Shown here: piece by piece, positions 27,245-37,060 of the stretch
How the letters are laid out: every line of letters begins with the position of its first letter
Position numbering within the stretch: position 1 is the stretch's first letter
NCBI GenBank assembly: GCA_023665425.1
Contig: JAMPDX010000002.1
Coordinates: 62,001-126,000, forward strand
DNA length: 64,000 bases
Source: Muribaculaceae bacterium
Lineage (GTDB): Bacteria; Bacteroidota; Bacteroidia; Bacteroidales; Muribaculaceae
Direction of reading: 5' to 3'
The notes under the pieces: generated by a model
The model's input: only the letters and a program-made list of their open reading frames with translations
What the model was told of the DNA's origin: nothing
The model's database searches: none
Program-made: the position numbers and the translations under genes

Positions 27245-28762
27245 ATGGAAAGAAAAGTCAGGGTGCGTTTTGCCCCCTCTCCTACCGGACCGCTCCACAT
27301 CGGCGGAGTGCGTACCGCTCTTTTTAATTACCTGTTCGCTCGCCAACATGGCGGCGATATGATACTTCGCATTGAAGACACCGACTCACGCCGCTTTGTG
27401 CCCGGCGCCGAAGAATACATCAATGAGGCTCTCGGTTGGCTTGGCATTGGCATCGATGAGGGTGTGCGCGAGGGTGGACCCTTTGGCCCCTACAAGCAGT
27501 CTGAGCGCCGCGAAATATACAAAGAGCATGTTGACAAACTGCTCGCTTCAGACAAGGCGTATATCGCTTTTGACACTCCGGAAGAGCTGGAGAAGGCTCG
27601 CTCCGAGCACCCCAACTTCCAGTATGACGCATCCACTCGCGGACAGATGCGCAACTCCCTAACCATGCCCCCCGAGGAGGTGAAGCGCCTGATAGATGCC
27701 GGCGAGCAATATGTAGTCCGCTTCAAGATAGAGCCCGGACAGGATGTTGTGGTCGACGACCTTATCCGCGGTCGTGTGGTGATCAATTCATCTATCCTCG
27801 ATGACAAGGTGCTCTACAAGAGTGCCGACAATCTGCCCACCTATCACCTGGCCAACATCGTGGATGACCACCTCATGGAGGTGAGCCATGTGATACGCGG
27901 TGAGGAATGGCTCCCCTCAGCTCCCCTCCATGTATTGCTGTATCGCGCCTTCGGGTGGGAGGACACCATGCCTCAGTTCGTGCATCTGCCCTTGCTGCTC
28001 AAGCCGGTGGGCAATGGCAAGCTCTCAAAGCGCGACGGCGACAAGCTCGGCTTCCCGGTCTTCCCCTTGGAGTGGCACGACCCCAAGAGTGGCGAAGTGT
28101 CATCGGGATACCGCGAGCAGGGCTATCTGCCGGAGGCTGTAGTCAATTTCCTGGCTCTGTTAGGCTGGAACCCTGGCGATGACACAGAGCTGATGGATAT
28201 GGACACACTGATACAGAAATTCTCATTCGTCCATTGCTCCAAAGCGGGTGCCAAGTTTGACTATAAGAAGGGTATCTGGTTTAACCATGAGTACCTGATG
28301 CGTATGGACGATGACAAACTTGCCGGCCTCTTCATGCCCATTCTGGCTGAGCACGGTCACGCCGATGCCGACCCGGCATACGTGGCAAAGGCTGTCGGTA
28401 TGGTCAAGGGGCGCATAGACTTTGTTCGTGATCTGTGGGACCAGGCAGATTTCTTCTTCGAGGCTCCCGGCACCTATGCCGAGAAGGATGTCAAGAAACG
28501 TTGGAAAGAAGGCACTGCCGACATCATGCGTCAGCTGATTGAGGTGCTCCGCGGCATCGATGACATGAGCTCTGCCAATGCTGAAAAGATCGTGCTCGAT
28601 TGGATAGCCCAAAATGAATATCACCTCGGCAATGTCATGAATGCCTTCCGCTTGGCAGTGGTAGGCTCATGCCATGGTCCGCACATGTTTGACATCACCG
28701 AACTGATGCCCAAGCAGGAGGTAATAGACCGACTGAACCGAGCCATCGAAGTGCTCGGCTAA
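27245..28762 (+). CDS. gltX: glutamate--tRNA ligase
   Basis: A 505-residue class I aminoacyl-tRNA synthetase charging tRNA-Glu. The HIGH-type motif is PLHIGG (16-21) and the KMSKS-type motif is KLSKR (259-263). The anticodon-binding C-terminal domain is present. Length is normal for Bacteroidetes. It is 32 bases after DUF3256 and ends at a strong terminator. Confidence 0.97.
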   Translation: MERKVRVRFAPSPTGPLHIGGVRTALFNYLFARQHGGDMILRIEDTDSRRFVPGAEEYINEALGWLGIGIDEGVREGGPFGPYKQSERREIYKEHVDKLLASDKAYIAFDTPEELEKARSEHPNFQYDASTRGQMRNSLTMPPEEVKRLIDAGEQYVVRFKIEPGQDVVVDDLIRGRVVINSSILDDKVLYKSADNLPTYHLANIVDDHLMEVSHVIRGEEWLPSAPLHVLLYRAFGWEDTMPQFVHLPLLLKPVGNGKLSKRDGDKLGFPVFPLEWHDPKSGEVSSGYREQGYLPEAVVNFLALLGWNPGDDTELMDMDTLIQKFSFVHCSKAGAKFDYKKGIWFNHEYLMRMDDDKLAGLFMPILAEHGHADADPAYVAKAVGMVKGRIDFVRDLWDQADFFFEAPGTYAEKDVKKRWKEGTADIMRQLIEVLRGIDDMSSANAEKIVLDWIAQNEYHLGNVMNAFRLAVVGSCHGPHMFDITELMPKQEVIDRLNRAIEVLG

Positions 28763-28788
28763 TTCCTGCCACTACAACACATATAACG

Positions 28789-28826
28789 ACGCCCACACGA
28801 TCTCAAAACCGTGTGGGCGTATTTCT
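28789..28826. terminator. terminator after gltX
   Basis: A perfect 11-bp stem ACGCCCACACG / CGTGTGGGCGT with a 10-base loop, then ATTTCTT. It separates the convergent gltX and the lipoprotein gene at 28841 and can serve both. Confidence 0.85.
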
Positions 28827-28840
28827 TATATCAGAGCGTA

Positions 28841-29434
28841 TCAAAGTGTGTGAGAAGTCCTCAAAACAGGCCGCAGGAGTATCTCGGAGGATGAAGCAAA
28901 GGTGTTGCCGCGGCTATCATCATCCACGGGCAGGGAGGTGTATAATGTGAAGAGTATGTCATCTTCCGCTCCTTGCCCTTTGGCCAGCAGGTTATACAGG
29001 CGATTTTGCTCCGTGGGACTCAGTGTCAAAGGCGCGAGAATGACATTCCCGGCGGTATCAGTTACTTCGGCTGTAAGTGTAGGCAATATGTCCGCAATGG
29101 TCTTGGGAGTCTCGCCTTTAAGTTCATCGCCGGTCACTTTGAGGCGAACGAGCGCCACCCACTTCTCACGGGCCCCTTCTCCGGACGGGGTAGTCCAGCT
29201 CTCCGGTGAGTCATCCACTTCGAGGTTTAAGGGTGCCTTCTCCGGCTTTACCTCAAAATGGAAAGGGGTACCCTGGTCTGTTATTTCGATGAGGGATGTA
29301 CACAGCGCTATCGCCGCAGAGTCCTCACCAACGTATGAGGTGCTGGTGTTAATATCCTTGGCCTTGTTGTGAGAGCTGCAGCCTGCCATGACCACTGTCA
29401 GGCAGGCTGCGAGTATATATCCGGCTAATTTCAT
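28841..29434 (-). CDS. lipoprotein of unknown function
   Basis: 197 residues with lipobox Cys19 (VMAGC). The mature protein has a beta-rich pattern, with paired segments FHFEVKPEKAPLNLEV and WVALVRLKVTGDELKG that may be strands of an immunoglobulin-like fold. No family recognised. Its ATG abuts the end of the small TPR gene (shared base at 29434), so the two are probably co-translated. Confidence 0.7.
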   Translation of the reverse strand: MKLAGYILAACLTVVMAGCSSHNKAKDINTSTSYVGEDSAAIALCTSLIEITDQGTPFHFEVKPEKAPLNLEVDDSPESWTTPSGEGAREKWVALVRLKVTGDELKGETPKTIADILPTLTAEVTDTAGNVILAPLTLSPTEQNRLYNLLAKGQGAEDDILFTLYTSLPVDDDSRGNTFASSSEILLRPVLRTSHTL

Positions 29435-29712
29435 CAGGGATTATAGCGGTCTTTATCGTAGAAATCGAGTATCTCGTAGAAGGCACTCTTGGCCTGTACG
29501 GCGCGCGACTTGGGATTGATGCGGATGGCCTCATTCAGGTCATTAATGGCCAATGCACGCTCACCTTTTTTCCAATAGAGAATGGCGCGCTCCACATACG
29601 GATCATCAGATGCCTCGCGATTGGCATCGATCAATTCAGTATAAGCGGCGATAGCCTCATCAGCATCAAGAGTCTGCTCGTATCTGCTCTTAATTTCGTC
29701 TATGGTTTTCAT
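29434..29712 (-). CDS. small tetratricopeptide-repeat protein
   Basis: 92 residues without a signal peptide. Two TPR-like helix pairs are visible: DADEAIAAYTELIDANREA and YVERAILYWKKGERALAINDLNEAIRINP, the second matching the TPR consensus well. Likely a cytosolic interaction module. It sits between two lipoprotein genes with almost no spacing on either side. Confidence 0.75.
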   Translation of the reverse strand: MKTIDEIKSRYEQTLDADEAIAAYTELIDANREASDDPYVERAILYWKKGERALAINDLNEAIRINPKSRAVQAKSAFYEILDFYDKDRYNP

Positions 29713-29715
29713 ATC

Positions 29716-30483
29716 TTAGAATAGTTGTGCGCGCACTCGCAGGTGGTCAATTGCGAAGTATGCGGGAGTGTTCATACCCCATTGGCCGGTGTCAGAGCTG
29801 CGCATGGTGAAATATAATGTGGTGATTTCGCCCAGACTGCGGAGGTCCCATTGGGTCCACTCGTCGAGTATCTTGCCGTCATCGGCCAGCCATATGTCGG
29901 TTGCCAGCTCTGTGCCGTCAGCTTTCACGCCGTGGGCTGTTAGAATCAGATAGTCTGAGTCGGTAAATTTCTTGGAGAAAGCACTGCCATCGCGCATGGT
30001 GTAATAGGTGTAGGCAGTGTTTTGCACATATACATATAAGGGGGCGAAGACAGCCCTCTCGCCGGTGATGCTCTTTTGATAAGTGACTCGGCATGAGCGA
30101 TCATCCACGGGAGTAGACTTATTCTCCTGATTGTCCCAGAAGGCCACGATATAGGGTGTGCCGGCACCGCTCAGGCCGCCACCGGTCATCACTTGGAACT
30201 GATGGTCAAGCCAGTTGGACTGCACCTCAGTGGAGCTTACACGTGCGGGAGTGAAGCCATTCCACACGAGCCCCCAAGGGCCTGTCTCGCCCTCATGGCT
30301 GAACACCATGTATTGGCTCTGGAACATATTGTTGGTGTTTACACCTTCCCAGACACCCTGAGAGTCATATTTGATTTCAGTTTGATTAAGCTGCACAGTG
30401 ATGTCTACGGCATCATCGTCGTCAGAACAAGATGTAGCAAGCAATGGGAGTGCGGCAACTGCCAGATAGAGTAGTTTTTTCAT
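29716..30483 (-). CDS. DUF4465 family lipoprotein
   Basis: 255 residues with lipobox Cys (ATSC) near residue 19. Start at MKKLLYLAVAALP; the open frame adds only a TTG. The C-terminal part (ITTLYFTMRSSDTGQWGMNTPAYFAIDHL) is the typical end of DUF4465 proteins, surface or periplasmic proteins of Bacteroidetes with a carbohydrate-binding-module-like jelly roll. Upstream lies a copy of the 78-bp repeat. First gene of a three-gene minus-strand unit. Confidence 0.8.
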   Translation of the reverse strand: MKKLLYLAVAALPLLATSCSDDDDAVDITVQLNQTEIKYDSQGVWEGVNTNNMFQSQYMVFSHEGETGPWGLVWNGFTPARVSSTEVQSNWLDHQFQVMTGGGLSGAGTPYIVAFWDNQENKSTPVDDRSCRVTYQKSITGERAVFAPLYVYVQNTAYTYYTMRDGSAFSKKFTDSDYLILTAHGVKADGTELATDIWLADDGKILDEWTQWDLRSLGEITTLYFTMRSSDTGQWGMNTPAYFAIDHLRVRAQLF

Positions 30484-30530
30484 CAAAATTTGTTTTATGC
30501 GTTATGACTATTTTTCAGTTAGAGGTATTT

Positions 30531-30608
30531 AGTGATGATTAAAAAATACCAAGTTGGTAATCTTAATCATCATACGAAATTTTACCAATTTATTTTTTAA
30601 TCATCACT
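30531..30608 (+). repeat. 78-bp MITE-like element with perfect terminal inverted repeats, copy 2
   Basis: Ends are perfect 18-base inverted repeats (AGTGATGATTAAAAAATA and its complement). The sequence matches copy 1 (7680-7755, opposite strand) over its whole length with about five differences. It lies between murI (stop 10 bases away) and the start of the DUF4465 gene. Relative to local transcription it is in the opposite orientation to copy 1. Confidence 0.87.
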
Positions 30609-30618
30609 TAGAGTTTGT

Positions 30619-31461
30619 TTAAGAAAGTTCTATGTGTATGGCATCTATGGGGTAACCGGTAAATGTCCGGGCCAGCTCATTGAATTTTGCGGCGTTCTCA
30701 GTGGTGCGGAATGTTACTGTGCCCCCTTTGCTGATCGAGGCATACATATCTGGATGGCGACGCATGTAATCAGCGAGACTACGGCCTACCAGCTCTCCCT
30801 GACTGAGCAATGTTACCCCGTCGGGAAGGTATTGACGTATCTTGCCGGCCAACAGGGGATAATGGGTGCAACCGAGCACTACAGTATCGATGTCAGGGTC
30901 TGCGGCGAAGAGTTCGTCGATATATTTTTTAACAAAGTAATCGGCTCCGGGTTCGTTGCTCTCTCTGTTTTCCACCAAAGGCACCCACATGGGGGCAGCC
31001 TTCTCCACTACTGTGAGCTCGGGCGATATGTTGCCAATCTCAATTCGGTATGAGTGCGAAGCAATGGTGCCGGGGGTAGCAAGCACGCCGATATGGCCGG
31101 TGCGACTGATGCCGGGAAGCACCTCTACAGTGGGGCGTATAACACCCAATACTCTCTTATTTGGCCATGGACTGGAGGGCAAATTCTGCTGCTGAATAGT
31201 TCGCAAGGCCTTTGCTGAGGCTGTATTGCAAGCTAAAATTACGAGGGGGCAGTTGCTTCTGAACAGATGATACACGGCCTGAAAAGTGTACTCATACACC
31301 AAGTCAAAAGAGCGGGTGCCGTAGGGTGCGCGAGCATTGTCGCCGAGGTAGAGGTAGTCACACTCCGGCAGGGCATCGCGCAGCCCTTTAAGGATGGTAA
31401 GTCCTCCGTAACCGGAATCAAAAACTCCGATTGGGGAATATGAATTAGTGAGATTTGCCAT
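30619..31461 (-). CDS. murI: glutamate racemase
   Basis: A 280-residue enzyme making D-glutamate for peptidoglycan. Both catalytic Cys motifs are visible: LACNTASA and VLGCTHYPLL, with the N-terminal GVFDSGYGGLTILKGL. Length normal. It is the last gene of the envelope operon bamA-ompH-ompH-murI, 124 bases after the second OmpH gene, with a hairpin in the gap. Confidence 0.96.
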   Translation of the reverse strand: MANLTNSYSPIGVFDSGYGGLTILKGLRDALPECDYLYLGDNARAPYGTRSFDLVYEYTFQAVYHLFRSNCPLVILACNTASAKALRTIQQQNLPSSPWPNKRVLGVIRPTVEVLPGISRTGHIGVLATPGTIASHSYRIEIGNISPELTVVEKAAPMWVPLVENRESNEPGADYFVKKYIDELFAADPDIDTVVLGCTHYPLLAGKIRQYLPDGVTLLSQGELVGRSLADYMRRHPDMYASISKGGTVTFRTTENAAKFNELARTFTGYPIDAIHIELS

Positions 31462-31550
31462 TATAGCCTTTTATGAAATGGACTCTTAATACAAAACTGC
31501 CGGGACCTACCCGGCAAAGGGGTGTGAACCGGCAGCTATGTGGTTGAGTG

Positions 31551-31571
31551 CCCCTCGATAAGCTCAAGGGG
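31551..31571 (-). terminator. hairpin between ompH and murI
   Basis: CCCCTCGA / TCAAGGGG stem with a 5-base loop, 15 bases beyond the ompH stop; a second GC-rich stem (TGCCGGG / CCCGGCA) follows at 31498-31516. With no long T tract these may only partially reduce read-through into murI. Confidence 0.5.
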
Positions 31572-31585
31572 GAACTTGATTAGAT

Positions 31586-32092
31586 TTACTTAATGCCAAG
31601 ACGAGCCTTCACCTGAGATGTGATATCTTCGGCGGGAGCACCGTAGTACAGGAAGTTCATAGCCTCCTGAATGAAGGTGTAGTTACCTTCTTTGCCGATG
31701 CTCTGTATAGCCTGCTGTACATTAGTGATGATGGGAGCCATGATTTCGTTCTGTTGCTTCTGCAAATCCTGCTGAGCCATCTGCTCGAACTCTTGAAGCT
31801 TCTGTGAGAAATCGTCAAGCTCCTTAGCGCGACGCTCCTTGACACCCTGCGGTGTAGAGGTATCATTGCTCATGGTCTGAAACTCCTCGAGCTTCTTTGC
31901 GAACTCGCTGCGCAGACTTGCGTATTCTTCATCATACTTCTTTGCGATGCTCTCGATTTTAGTCTGGGCCTCTTTGTAGGTGGGAAGTTCGGTGACAACG
32001 CTCTGGGTGTCTACGACACCGATTTTTATTGTCTGAGCGGAGGCCAACATGGGTATTGCCACCATGATGGCGATAAGAATTTTCTTAATCAT
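31586..32092 (-). CDS. OmpH/Skp family periplasmic chaperone
   Basis: 168 residues: signal peptide (1-19, ending in ASA), a short strand (TIKIGVVDTQSVVTELPTY), then two long amphipathic coiled helices as in Skp, and a C-terminal strand. Skp trimers hold unfolded outer-membrane proteins on their way to BamA. It is one of two tandem copies downstream of bamA, the usual Bacteroidetes arrangement. Confidence 0.88.
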   Translation of the reverse strand: MIKKILIAIMVAIPMLASAQTIKIGVVDTQSVVTELPTYKEAQTKIESIAKKYDEEYASLRSEFAKKLEEFQTMSNDTSTPQGVKERRAKELDDFSQKLQEFEQMAQQDLQKQQNEIMAPIITNVQQAIQSIGKEGNYTFIQEAMNFLYYGAPAEDITSQVKARLGIK

Positions 32093-32170
32093 TTTTATAC
32101 TGTGTTTTTATTGTTTATGCTTGTCAATGGCCGTTTAAGAGCCGATTTGATGAGGACAAAGTTAGCTATT

Positions 32171-32686
32171 TTATTTGGAATATCCTAACTTGGTGAGCAC
32201 CTCGTTGCTGACATCAATGCGCGGAGAGGCAAAAACGATGCTTTGAGAGGAGGCGCGGTCGAAGATTACTTGGTAACCTTTCTCCTCACTTACCTTCTTG
32301 ACGGCATTGTAAACTTCCTCCTGAATGGGCTTCATAAGGCTCTGGCGCTTCTTGTACAGCTCACCCTCGGGGCCGAAATATTTGTACTTAAGGTCTGTGA
32401 CCTCTTTTTCCTTAGCCACAATCTCATCTTCGCGTTTCTTGCGCTGGTCTTCAGTGAGGAACACGCGCTCGCTCTGATAGTTCTTATACATTGTCTCGGC
32501 TTCCTTGCTGAGCTCGGATACCTCCTTTTCCCAACGCAGCGACACCTGGTTGAGCTGCTCGTTGGCCATCTCGTAAGCGGGCACGTTGCGCAGGATGTAT
32601 TCCATATCTACGAGGGCAAACTTTTGTGCAGAGGCTGTAGCGGCCCCGGCTAAGCAGATAAGCATTGTGAATATGAGCTTCTTCAT
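32171..32686 (-). CDS. OmpH/Skp family periplasmic chaperone
   Basis: 171 residues with signal peptide (ending TASA) and the same layout as the next gene: AQKFALVDMEYILRNVPAY, a long Glu/Lys-rich coiled region, and a final strand (RIDVSNEVLTKLGY). It lies directly downstream of bamA and likely delivers outer-membrane proteins to it. The two copies share layout but are clearly diverged, so they may have distinct clients. Confidence 0.88.
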   Translation of the reverse strand: MKKLIFTMLICLAGAATASAQKFALVDMEYILRNVPAYEMANEQLNQVSLRWEKEVSELSKEAETMYKNYQSERVFLTEDQRKKREDEIVAKEKEVTDLKYKYFGPEGELYKKRQSLMKPIQEEVYNAVKKVSEEKGYQVIFDRASSQSIVFASPRIDVSNEVLTKLGYSK

Positions 32687-32805
32687 AATGAATGAGTTTT
32701 TCGTTTTTGATAAGAAAATTTTCTTTGAGTTTAACGCACGGGGCGTTAAAATTGTTTAAGGTCTTAAATTTCCACCCCGAGAAAGTCGGTTACCGAAGGA
32801 GTCTG

Positions 32806-35442
32806 TTAGAATTCCTGACCGAGAATGAAGTGGAAGTGGCTGCCACCCTTGGTGCCGTTGACATAGTCGAAACCATAGGCCCAGTCTATACCCATAAAGC
32901 CAATCATGGGCAGATAGATGCGCAGACCTGCACCGGCTGAACGCTTGAGGTTGAAGGGTGCGAAGTCCTTAAGGGCAGTCCAGGCATTACCGGCCTCGGC
33001 AAAGGCTATAGCATATATTGTGGTGGAGGGTTGCAGCATGAGCGGGAAGTGTAGCTCGAATGTAAAACGAGCGTAGGCATAGCCTTCCTTGCCCCATGGG
33101 GTGAACTGGCCATTCTCGTAACCACGCATGGCCACAGTCTCGGTGGCGTAGGTATAGCCGCCGGTCATGCCGTCGCCTCCGAAGTAGTAGGTCTCAAACG
33201 GTGTCTTGAGGTATTTGTTGTAGCTGCCGATAAGGCCGAAGTCAGCGCGGCTCATGAACACCAATGTGTAGTTGCCGTTGGGGTCAGTAAGCGGTGTGAA
33301 TGTCTTGGCCTTGAAGCGTATCTTGTAGTATTCAATCCAGCGATACATCTCCTTTTTGGCAGCGGCAGAGTTCTGCTCTGTAGCCTCCTCATAGAGCTTG
33401 GCCCAGTTCTTCTTGCGGAATGCGCTCCATGGGGGAGTGAGTTGCAAGCCGAGAGTGAAGGTGGAGCCGCGGCGTGTGTAGATGGGGTTGTCGATAGATG
33501 AGCGTGAGAGGTCCAGACTCAGGGTCAGAGAGTTGGATGTACCGTCGTTCATGTAGTAAAGGTATTCCCAATTCTTGAGGTAATACCACTGATATTGCAG
33601 AGTGGCGTTAAACTGGAAGTAATCATCGGGCCAGCTGAGACGCTTGCCGGTACCGACTGCCAAGGCGGCCATCTGAAGCACCTTGTTGGGGTCGTATGCG
33701 TTCTGATACGAGTAGTTGTAGTAGCCGGAGTTATAGCCGTAGTTATAGCCATAGAGGTTGGACATATAGGCGTTGCTCCAGTTGTCGTTGAAGTATGAGG
33801 AGTTCACACCTGTCTGGCGTGAGTAGTAGGCGCTTACTTGCAGTGAGTTGGGACGCTTGCCGCCGAACCAGGGGTCGAGGAAGGAGATGGAGTAGCTCTG
33901 ATAATACTTGGCATTGGTCTGGGCCGAGATGGTGAATGTCTGTCCCTCACCCTGCGGGATTATGCCTCGATAGGTGGAGGGGTGTAGCAAGTTCTTCATC
34001 GAGAAGTTGGTGAACTTCAGTGCCAATTTACCGGTTATACCGGTCTGGCCCCAACCGGCAGAGAATTCTATCTGGTCGTTGGCCTTGCTCTCGAGATTGA
34101 AGACGATGTCCACAGTGCCGTCATTCTCATTAGGCTGCGGCACGGGGTTGATGGTCTCGGGGTTGAAGTGGCCGCTCTGGGCGATCTCGCGGGCGGAGCG
34201 TATGAGGTCACTCTTGTTGAAGAGCTCACCGGGGCGCACACGCAGCTCGCGGCGTATGACACGCTCATACAAGCGGTCGTTACCATTGATTATCACATTA
34301 TTGATGCGCGCCTGCGGACCCTCTAACACTCGCATCTGCAATGCGATGGAGTCACCCTGCACAGCCTCCTCAATGGGTATGAGGTTGAAGAAGAGATAAC
34401 CGTTGTCCATATACAGGTTAGAGACAGCATCCTCATCCTCCACGGTGCGCTTGGCCAATAGTTTCTGATTATAGACATCGCCGGGATACATGCCCAATAC
34501 CTCTTGCAGGACCTCAGTGGGATATACGGTGTTACCCACCCATGATATGCTTGATATGTAGTACTTGGGACCCTCGTCAACTTTGATGTGGACATCCACA
34601 CGATCATTAGAGTAAGGCACCACGGTGTCTGCCACGATGCGTGCATCGCGATAGCCAAGTTCGTTATATTTCTGGATAATGCGATTGAGGTCATCCTCAT
34701 AGTCTTGCTCCACAAACTTCTTTTGCTTGAAGAGATTGAGTATGTTGCCATTCTCGTTGGTCTTCTTCATTGCGCCCTTTATCTTGCGGTCAGAGAGCAC
34801 ACTGTTGCCGTCTACATATATTTTGTGGACCTTGACCTTGGAGTTACGGTTGACGTCAAACTGGAGGATTACCTGGTTTTCCTTGCTCAAATCCGGGTGT
34901 TGTGTCACTGCTACCTTGGCATTCTTGAAGCCCTTAGCAGAGTAATACTCCTCGACTATCTGCTTGGCGCGGGCCACGATGTTGGGAGTAAGCTGCTGTC
35001 CGGCCACCATGCCGAGTCGCTCCTTGAGGTCCTTGATTTCAGCATTCTTGGCGCCGTTGAATGTCATGTCGCTCATGCGGGGGAGCTGGTTGAGACATAT
35101 ATCGAGCCATATTTTGTCCCCCACAATTTTATCGGCCTTTATCTGTACGCGAGAGTATATGCCTTGGCGATAAAAACGCTTTACGGCGCGTGTGATAGCA
35201 TCTCCGGGCACCTCCACGCGGTCACCTACTGCCAGGCCGGAGCTGCTGATGATGGAGTATTCATCGGCATCTGTTAGCCCGGAGACTTTGATGCCGGCTA
35301 TCTCGTAGGTCTTAGGCATCGAGGTGTAGATAATGTTGGGGTTGACAATAGTGTCCTCCGGAGTAGTGAGTATATCCAAAGCTGCAGCCCGCATCGGCAT
35401 GAGCAGGGCGACAAGAACCAGGTATTTGAGCAAATGCTTCAT
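32806..35442 (-). CDS. bamA: outer-membrane protein assembly factor BamA
   Basis: An 878-residue Omp85 protein that inserts beta-barrels into the outer membrane. A signal peptide (1-22) is followed by five POTRA domains (about 48-435) and a C-terminal barrel ending in a Phe (ILGQEF), the usual barrel signal. The long Tyr/Asn-rich stretch in the barrel (YNYGYNSGYYNYSYQNAY, near residue 560) is probably an extracellular loop. It follows uppS and precedes two ompH genes. Confidence 0.95.
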   Translation of the reverse strand: MKHLLKYLVLVALLMPMRAAALDILTTPEDTIVNPNIIYTSMPKTYEIAGIKVSGLTDADEYSIISSSGLAVGDRVEVPGDAITRAVKRFYRQGIYSRVQIKADKIVGDKIWLDICLNQLPRMSDMTFNGAKNAEIKDLKERLGMVAGQQLTPNIVARAKQIVEEYYSAKGFKNAKVAVTQHPDLSKENQVILQFDVNRNSKVKVHKIYVDGNSVLSDRKIKGAMKKTNENGNILNLFKQKKFVEQDYEDDLNRIIQKYNELGYRDARIVADTVVPYSNDRVDVHIKVDEGPKYYISSISWVGNTVYPTEVLQEVLGMYPGDVYNQKLLAKRTVEDEDAVSNLYMDNGYLFFNLIPIEEAVQGDSIALQMRVLEGPQARINNVIINGNDRLYERVIRRELRVRPGELFNKSDLIRSAREIAQSGHFNPETINPVPQPNENDGTVDIVFNLESKANDQIEFSAGWGQTGITGKLALKFTNFSMKNLLHPSTYRGIIPQGEGQTFTISAQTNAKYYQSYSISFLDPWFGGKRPNSLQVSAYYSRQTGVNSSYFNDNWSNAYMSNLYGYNYGYNSGYYNYSYQNAYDPNKVLQMAALAVGTGKRLSWPDDYFQFNATLQYQWYYLKNWEYLYYMNDGTSNSLTLSLDLSRSSIDNPIYTRRGSTFTLGLQLTPPWSAFRKKNWAKLYEEATEQNSAAAKKEMYRWIEYYKIRFKAKTFTPLTDPNGNYTLVFMSRADFGLIGSYNKYLKTPFETYYFGGDGMTGGYTYATETVAMRGYENGQFTPWGKEGYAYARFTFELHFPLMLQPSTTIYAIAFAEAGNAWTALKDFAPFNLKRSAGAGLRIYLPMIGFMGIDWAYGFDYVNGTKGGSHFHFILGQEF

Positions 35443-35561
35443 TTCTTTTAGTTAGAAGTTAGAAGTATGGAGGAGAGCCGTAAGGGGTTGAGAGAGGGTT
35501 ATAAGTTATGTTGATATCGAGAGATGAGCTGTAGGAGAGTGACGGGTGGAGAGTGACGGGA

Positions 35562-36341
35562 CTAACTTTTGGCTACGTTTTCGGCCACTACCTGGTCGGA
35601 AGTTTTGCCAAAGCGCCGCTCGCGGTTTTGATAGTCTAACAGGGCGTCAAGGAATGCCTCTTTGCCAAAGTCAGGCCACAGAGTCGGAGTGAAATACATC
35701 TCGGAGTAAGCACACTGCCAGAGCAAAAAGTTGCTGATACGCTCCTCGCCACCGGTGCGAATCAACAGGTCCGGGTCGGGCATATCATGGGTATACATTC
35801 TGCAAGCCAGAGCCTGCTCGTTGATGTCGGAGAGGGAGAGACGGCCTTCGCGTACATCCTGTGCCAAAAGTTGTGCGGCACGGGTTATCTCGCTTCGGCC
35901 GGAGTAGCTCAGAGACAACGTCATCACCAGGCCGGTGCAGTGCGCTGTGCTGTCGAGCGAGTATTGCAGATTATCGCGTGCCTCCTTTGGCATACGCTCA
36001 ATATCACCGATGAGATTGAGGTGGACATTGTTGCGTACCATATCGGGGGTCTCATTCTTGATGGCAGTGCCGATGAGGTGCATCAGCGCATCCACTTCTT
36101 CCTGCGGGCGGCACCAATTCTCAGTAGAGAAGGCATACAGGGTTAGATATTTGACACCATAGTCAGAGGCGAACTCGGTGGCCAAACGCACCGACTTCAC
36201 CCCCTCGAAGTGACCGAAAGAGCGGTCAAGACCACGAGCACGAGCCCAACGCCCGTTGCCATCCATGATAATGGCAACATGGGTCGGCACCTTGGCCGGG
36301 TCTAACTGCTTTATCTTGTCATCGAAGGTAGCCATCGTCAT
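35562..36341 (-). CDS. uppS: isoprenyl (undecaprenyl) diphosphate synthase
   Basis: A 259-residue cis-prenyltransferase making the lipid carrier for peptidoglycan and surface polysaccharides. MDGNGRWA carries the catalytic Asp, and LTLYAFSTENW and the C-terminal RTGGEERISNFLLWQ motifs are present. The ATG overlaps the stop of the DUF6089-like gene (TAATG); a second ATG two codons on is possible. Confidence 0.95.
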   Translation of the reverse strand: MTMATFDDKIKQLDPAKVPTHVAIIMDGNGRWARARGLDRSFGHFEGVKSVRLATEFASDYGVKYLTLYAFSTENWCRPQEEVDALMHLIGTAIKNETPDMVRNNVHLNLIGDIERMPKEARDNLQYSLDSTAHCTGLVMTLSLSYSGRSEITRAAQLLAQDVREGRLSLSDINEQALACRMYTHDMPDPDLLIRTGGEERISNFLLWQCAYSEMYFTPTLWPDFGKEAFLDALLDYQNRERRFGKTSDQVVAENVAKS

Positions 36342-37039
36342 TATTCCTTATAGTTGCAAGCGCGACAACGCTCTGAGAATTCGTAACTTATTGTGAAGGT
36401 CATGGTGGAGTACCAGTCGGTATTCTTCATGAATGCATGCTTTATGCCGTATGGGTCTGCTCCTACCGGGCCATCTAACTTGTCGGAGAGGGTCTTCTTC
36501 ATCAGGAACTCGAAGCCGAGGTTTACACGGCGTGAGAGTTTATACTTCACACCCACGCCCATAGGTATTGCCACTGTGAAGCCGGCCTTATCTTCTACAG
36601 ACCATGCTAACAGGCTCAGGCCGGCGGTGATATAGGGTGAGCAACGCTTGAGTTTGCGATAACGCTCCCCCATGCCGTAGTTGAAGAAGTTGAACTCAAA
36701 CAGCTCTCCTACTTCATAAAATGTGGTATTGAATTTGAAGTTCATCCCCTCGGGGAAGACGTTGGTCATGTCGGCACTGTTGCCGGAAAGGCCTCCGACG
36801 TAGAGGTTGGTCTTGAATGCGAAGCGGGGATTGACCATATACCTGAACAGAGCCTGGACGTCCCAGCCGGGATGGGCCAGGAAGTTGGAGGTGTTGGCAT
36901 CTCCCAGATAGCCGGTCATACCCACACCGCCACCTATATCAAACCGATAGTCCTCTTGGGCGTGTATATTAGTGGCCGATAGTGCCACCATGAGCACCAT
37001 GGCCGCCGATAATATGATATGTCTTATTTTGTTAATCAA
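36341..37039 (-). CDS. DUF6089-like outer-membrane beta-barrel protein
   Basis: 232 residues with a signal peptide (ending IHA). The pattern YRFDIGGGVGMTGYLGD, then alternating strands and YSTMTFTISYEF, suggests a small eight-stranded barrel. Proteins of this type commonly precede uppS and bamA in Bacteroidetes, and this gene overlaps uppS, so a role in outer-membrane biogenesis is inferred. The DUF number is from memory and not checked. Confidence 0.72.
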   Translation of the reverse strand: MINKIRHIILSAAMVLMVALSATNIHAQEDYRFDIGGGVGMTGYLGDANTSNFLAHPGWDVQALFRYMVNPRFAFKTNLYVGGLSGNSADMTNVFPEGMNFKFNTTFYEVGELFEFNFFNYGMGERYRKLKRCSPYITAGLSLLAWSVEDKAGFTVAIPMGVGVKYKLSRRVNLGFEFLMKKTLSDKLDGPVGADPYGIKHAFMKNTDWYSTMTFTISYEFSERCRACNYKE

Positions 37040-37060
37040 CTAATTGTGATTTGAGAGTTA

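Noticed and set aside
34588..35277. Plus-strand ORF of 229 codons opposite bamA
   Set aside because: Shadow of the POTRA region; no promoter or motif.
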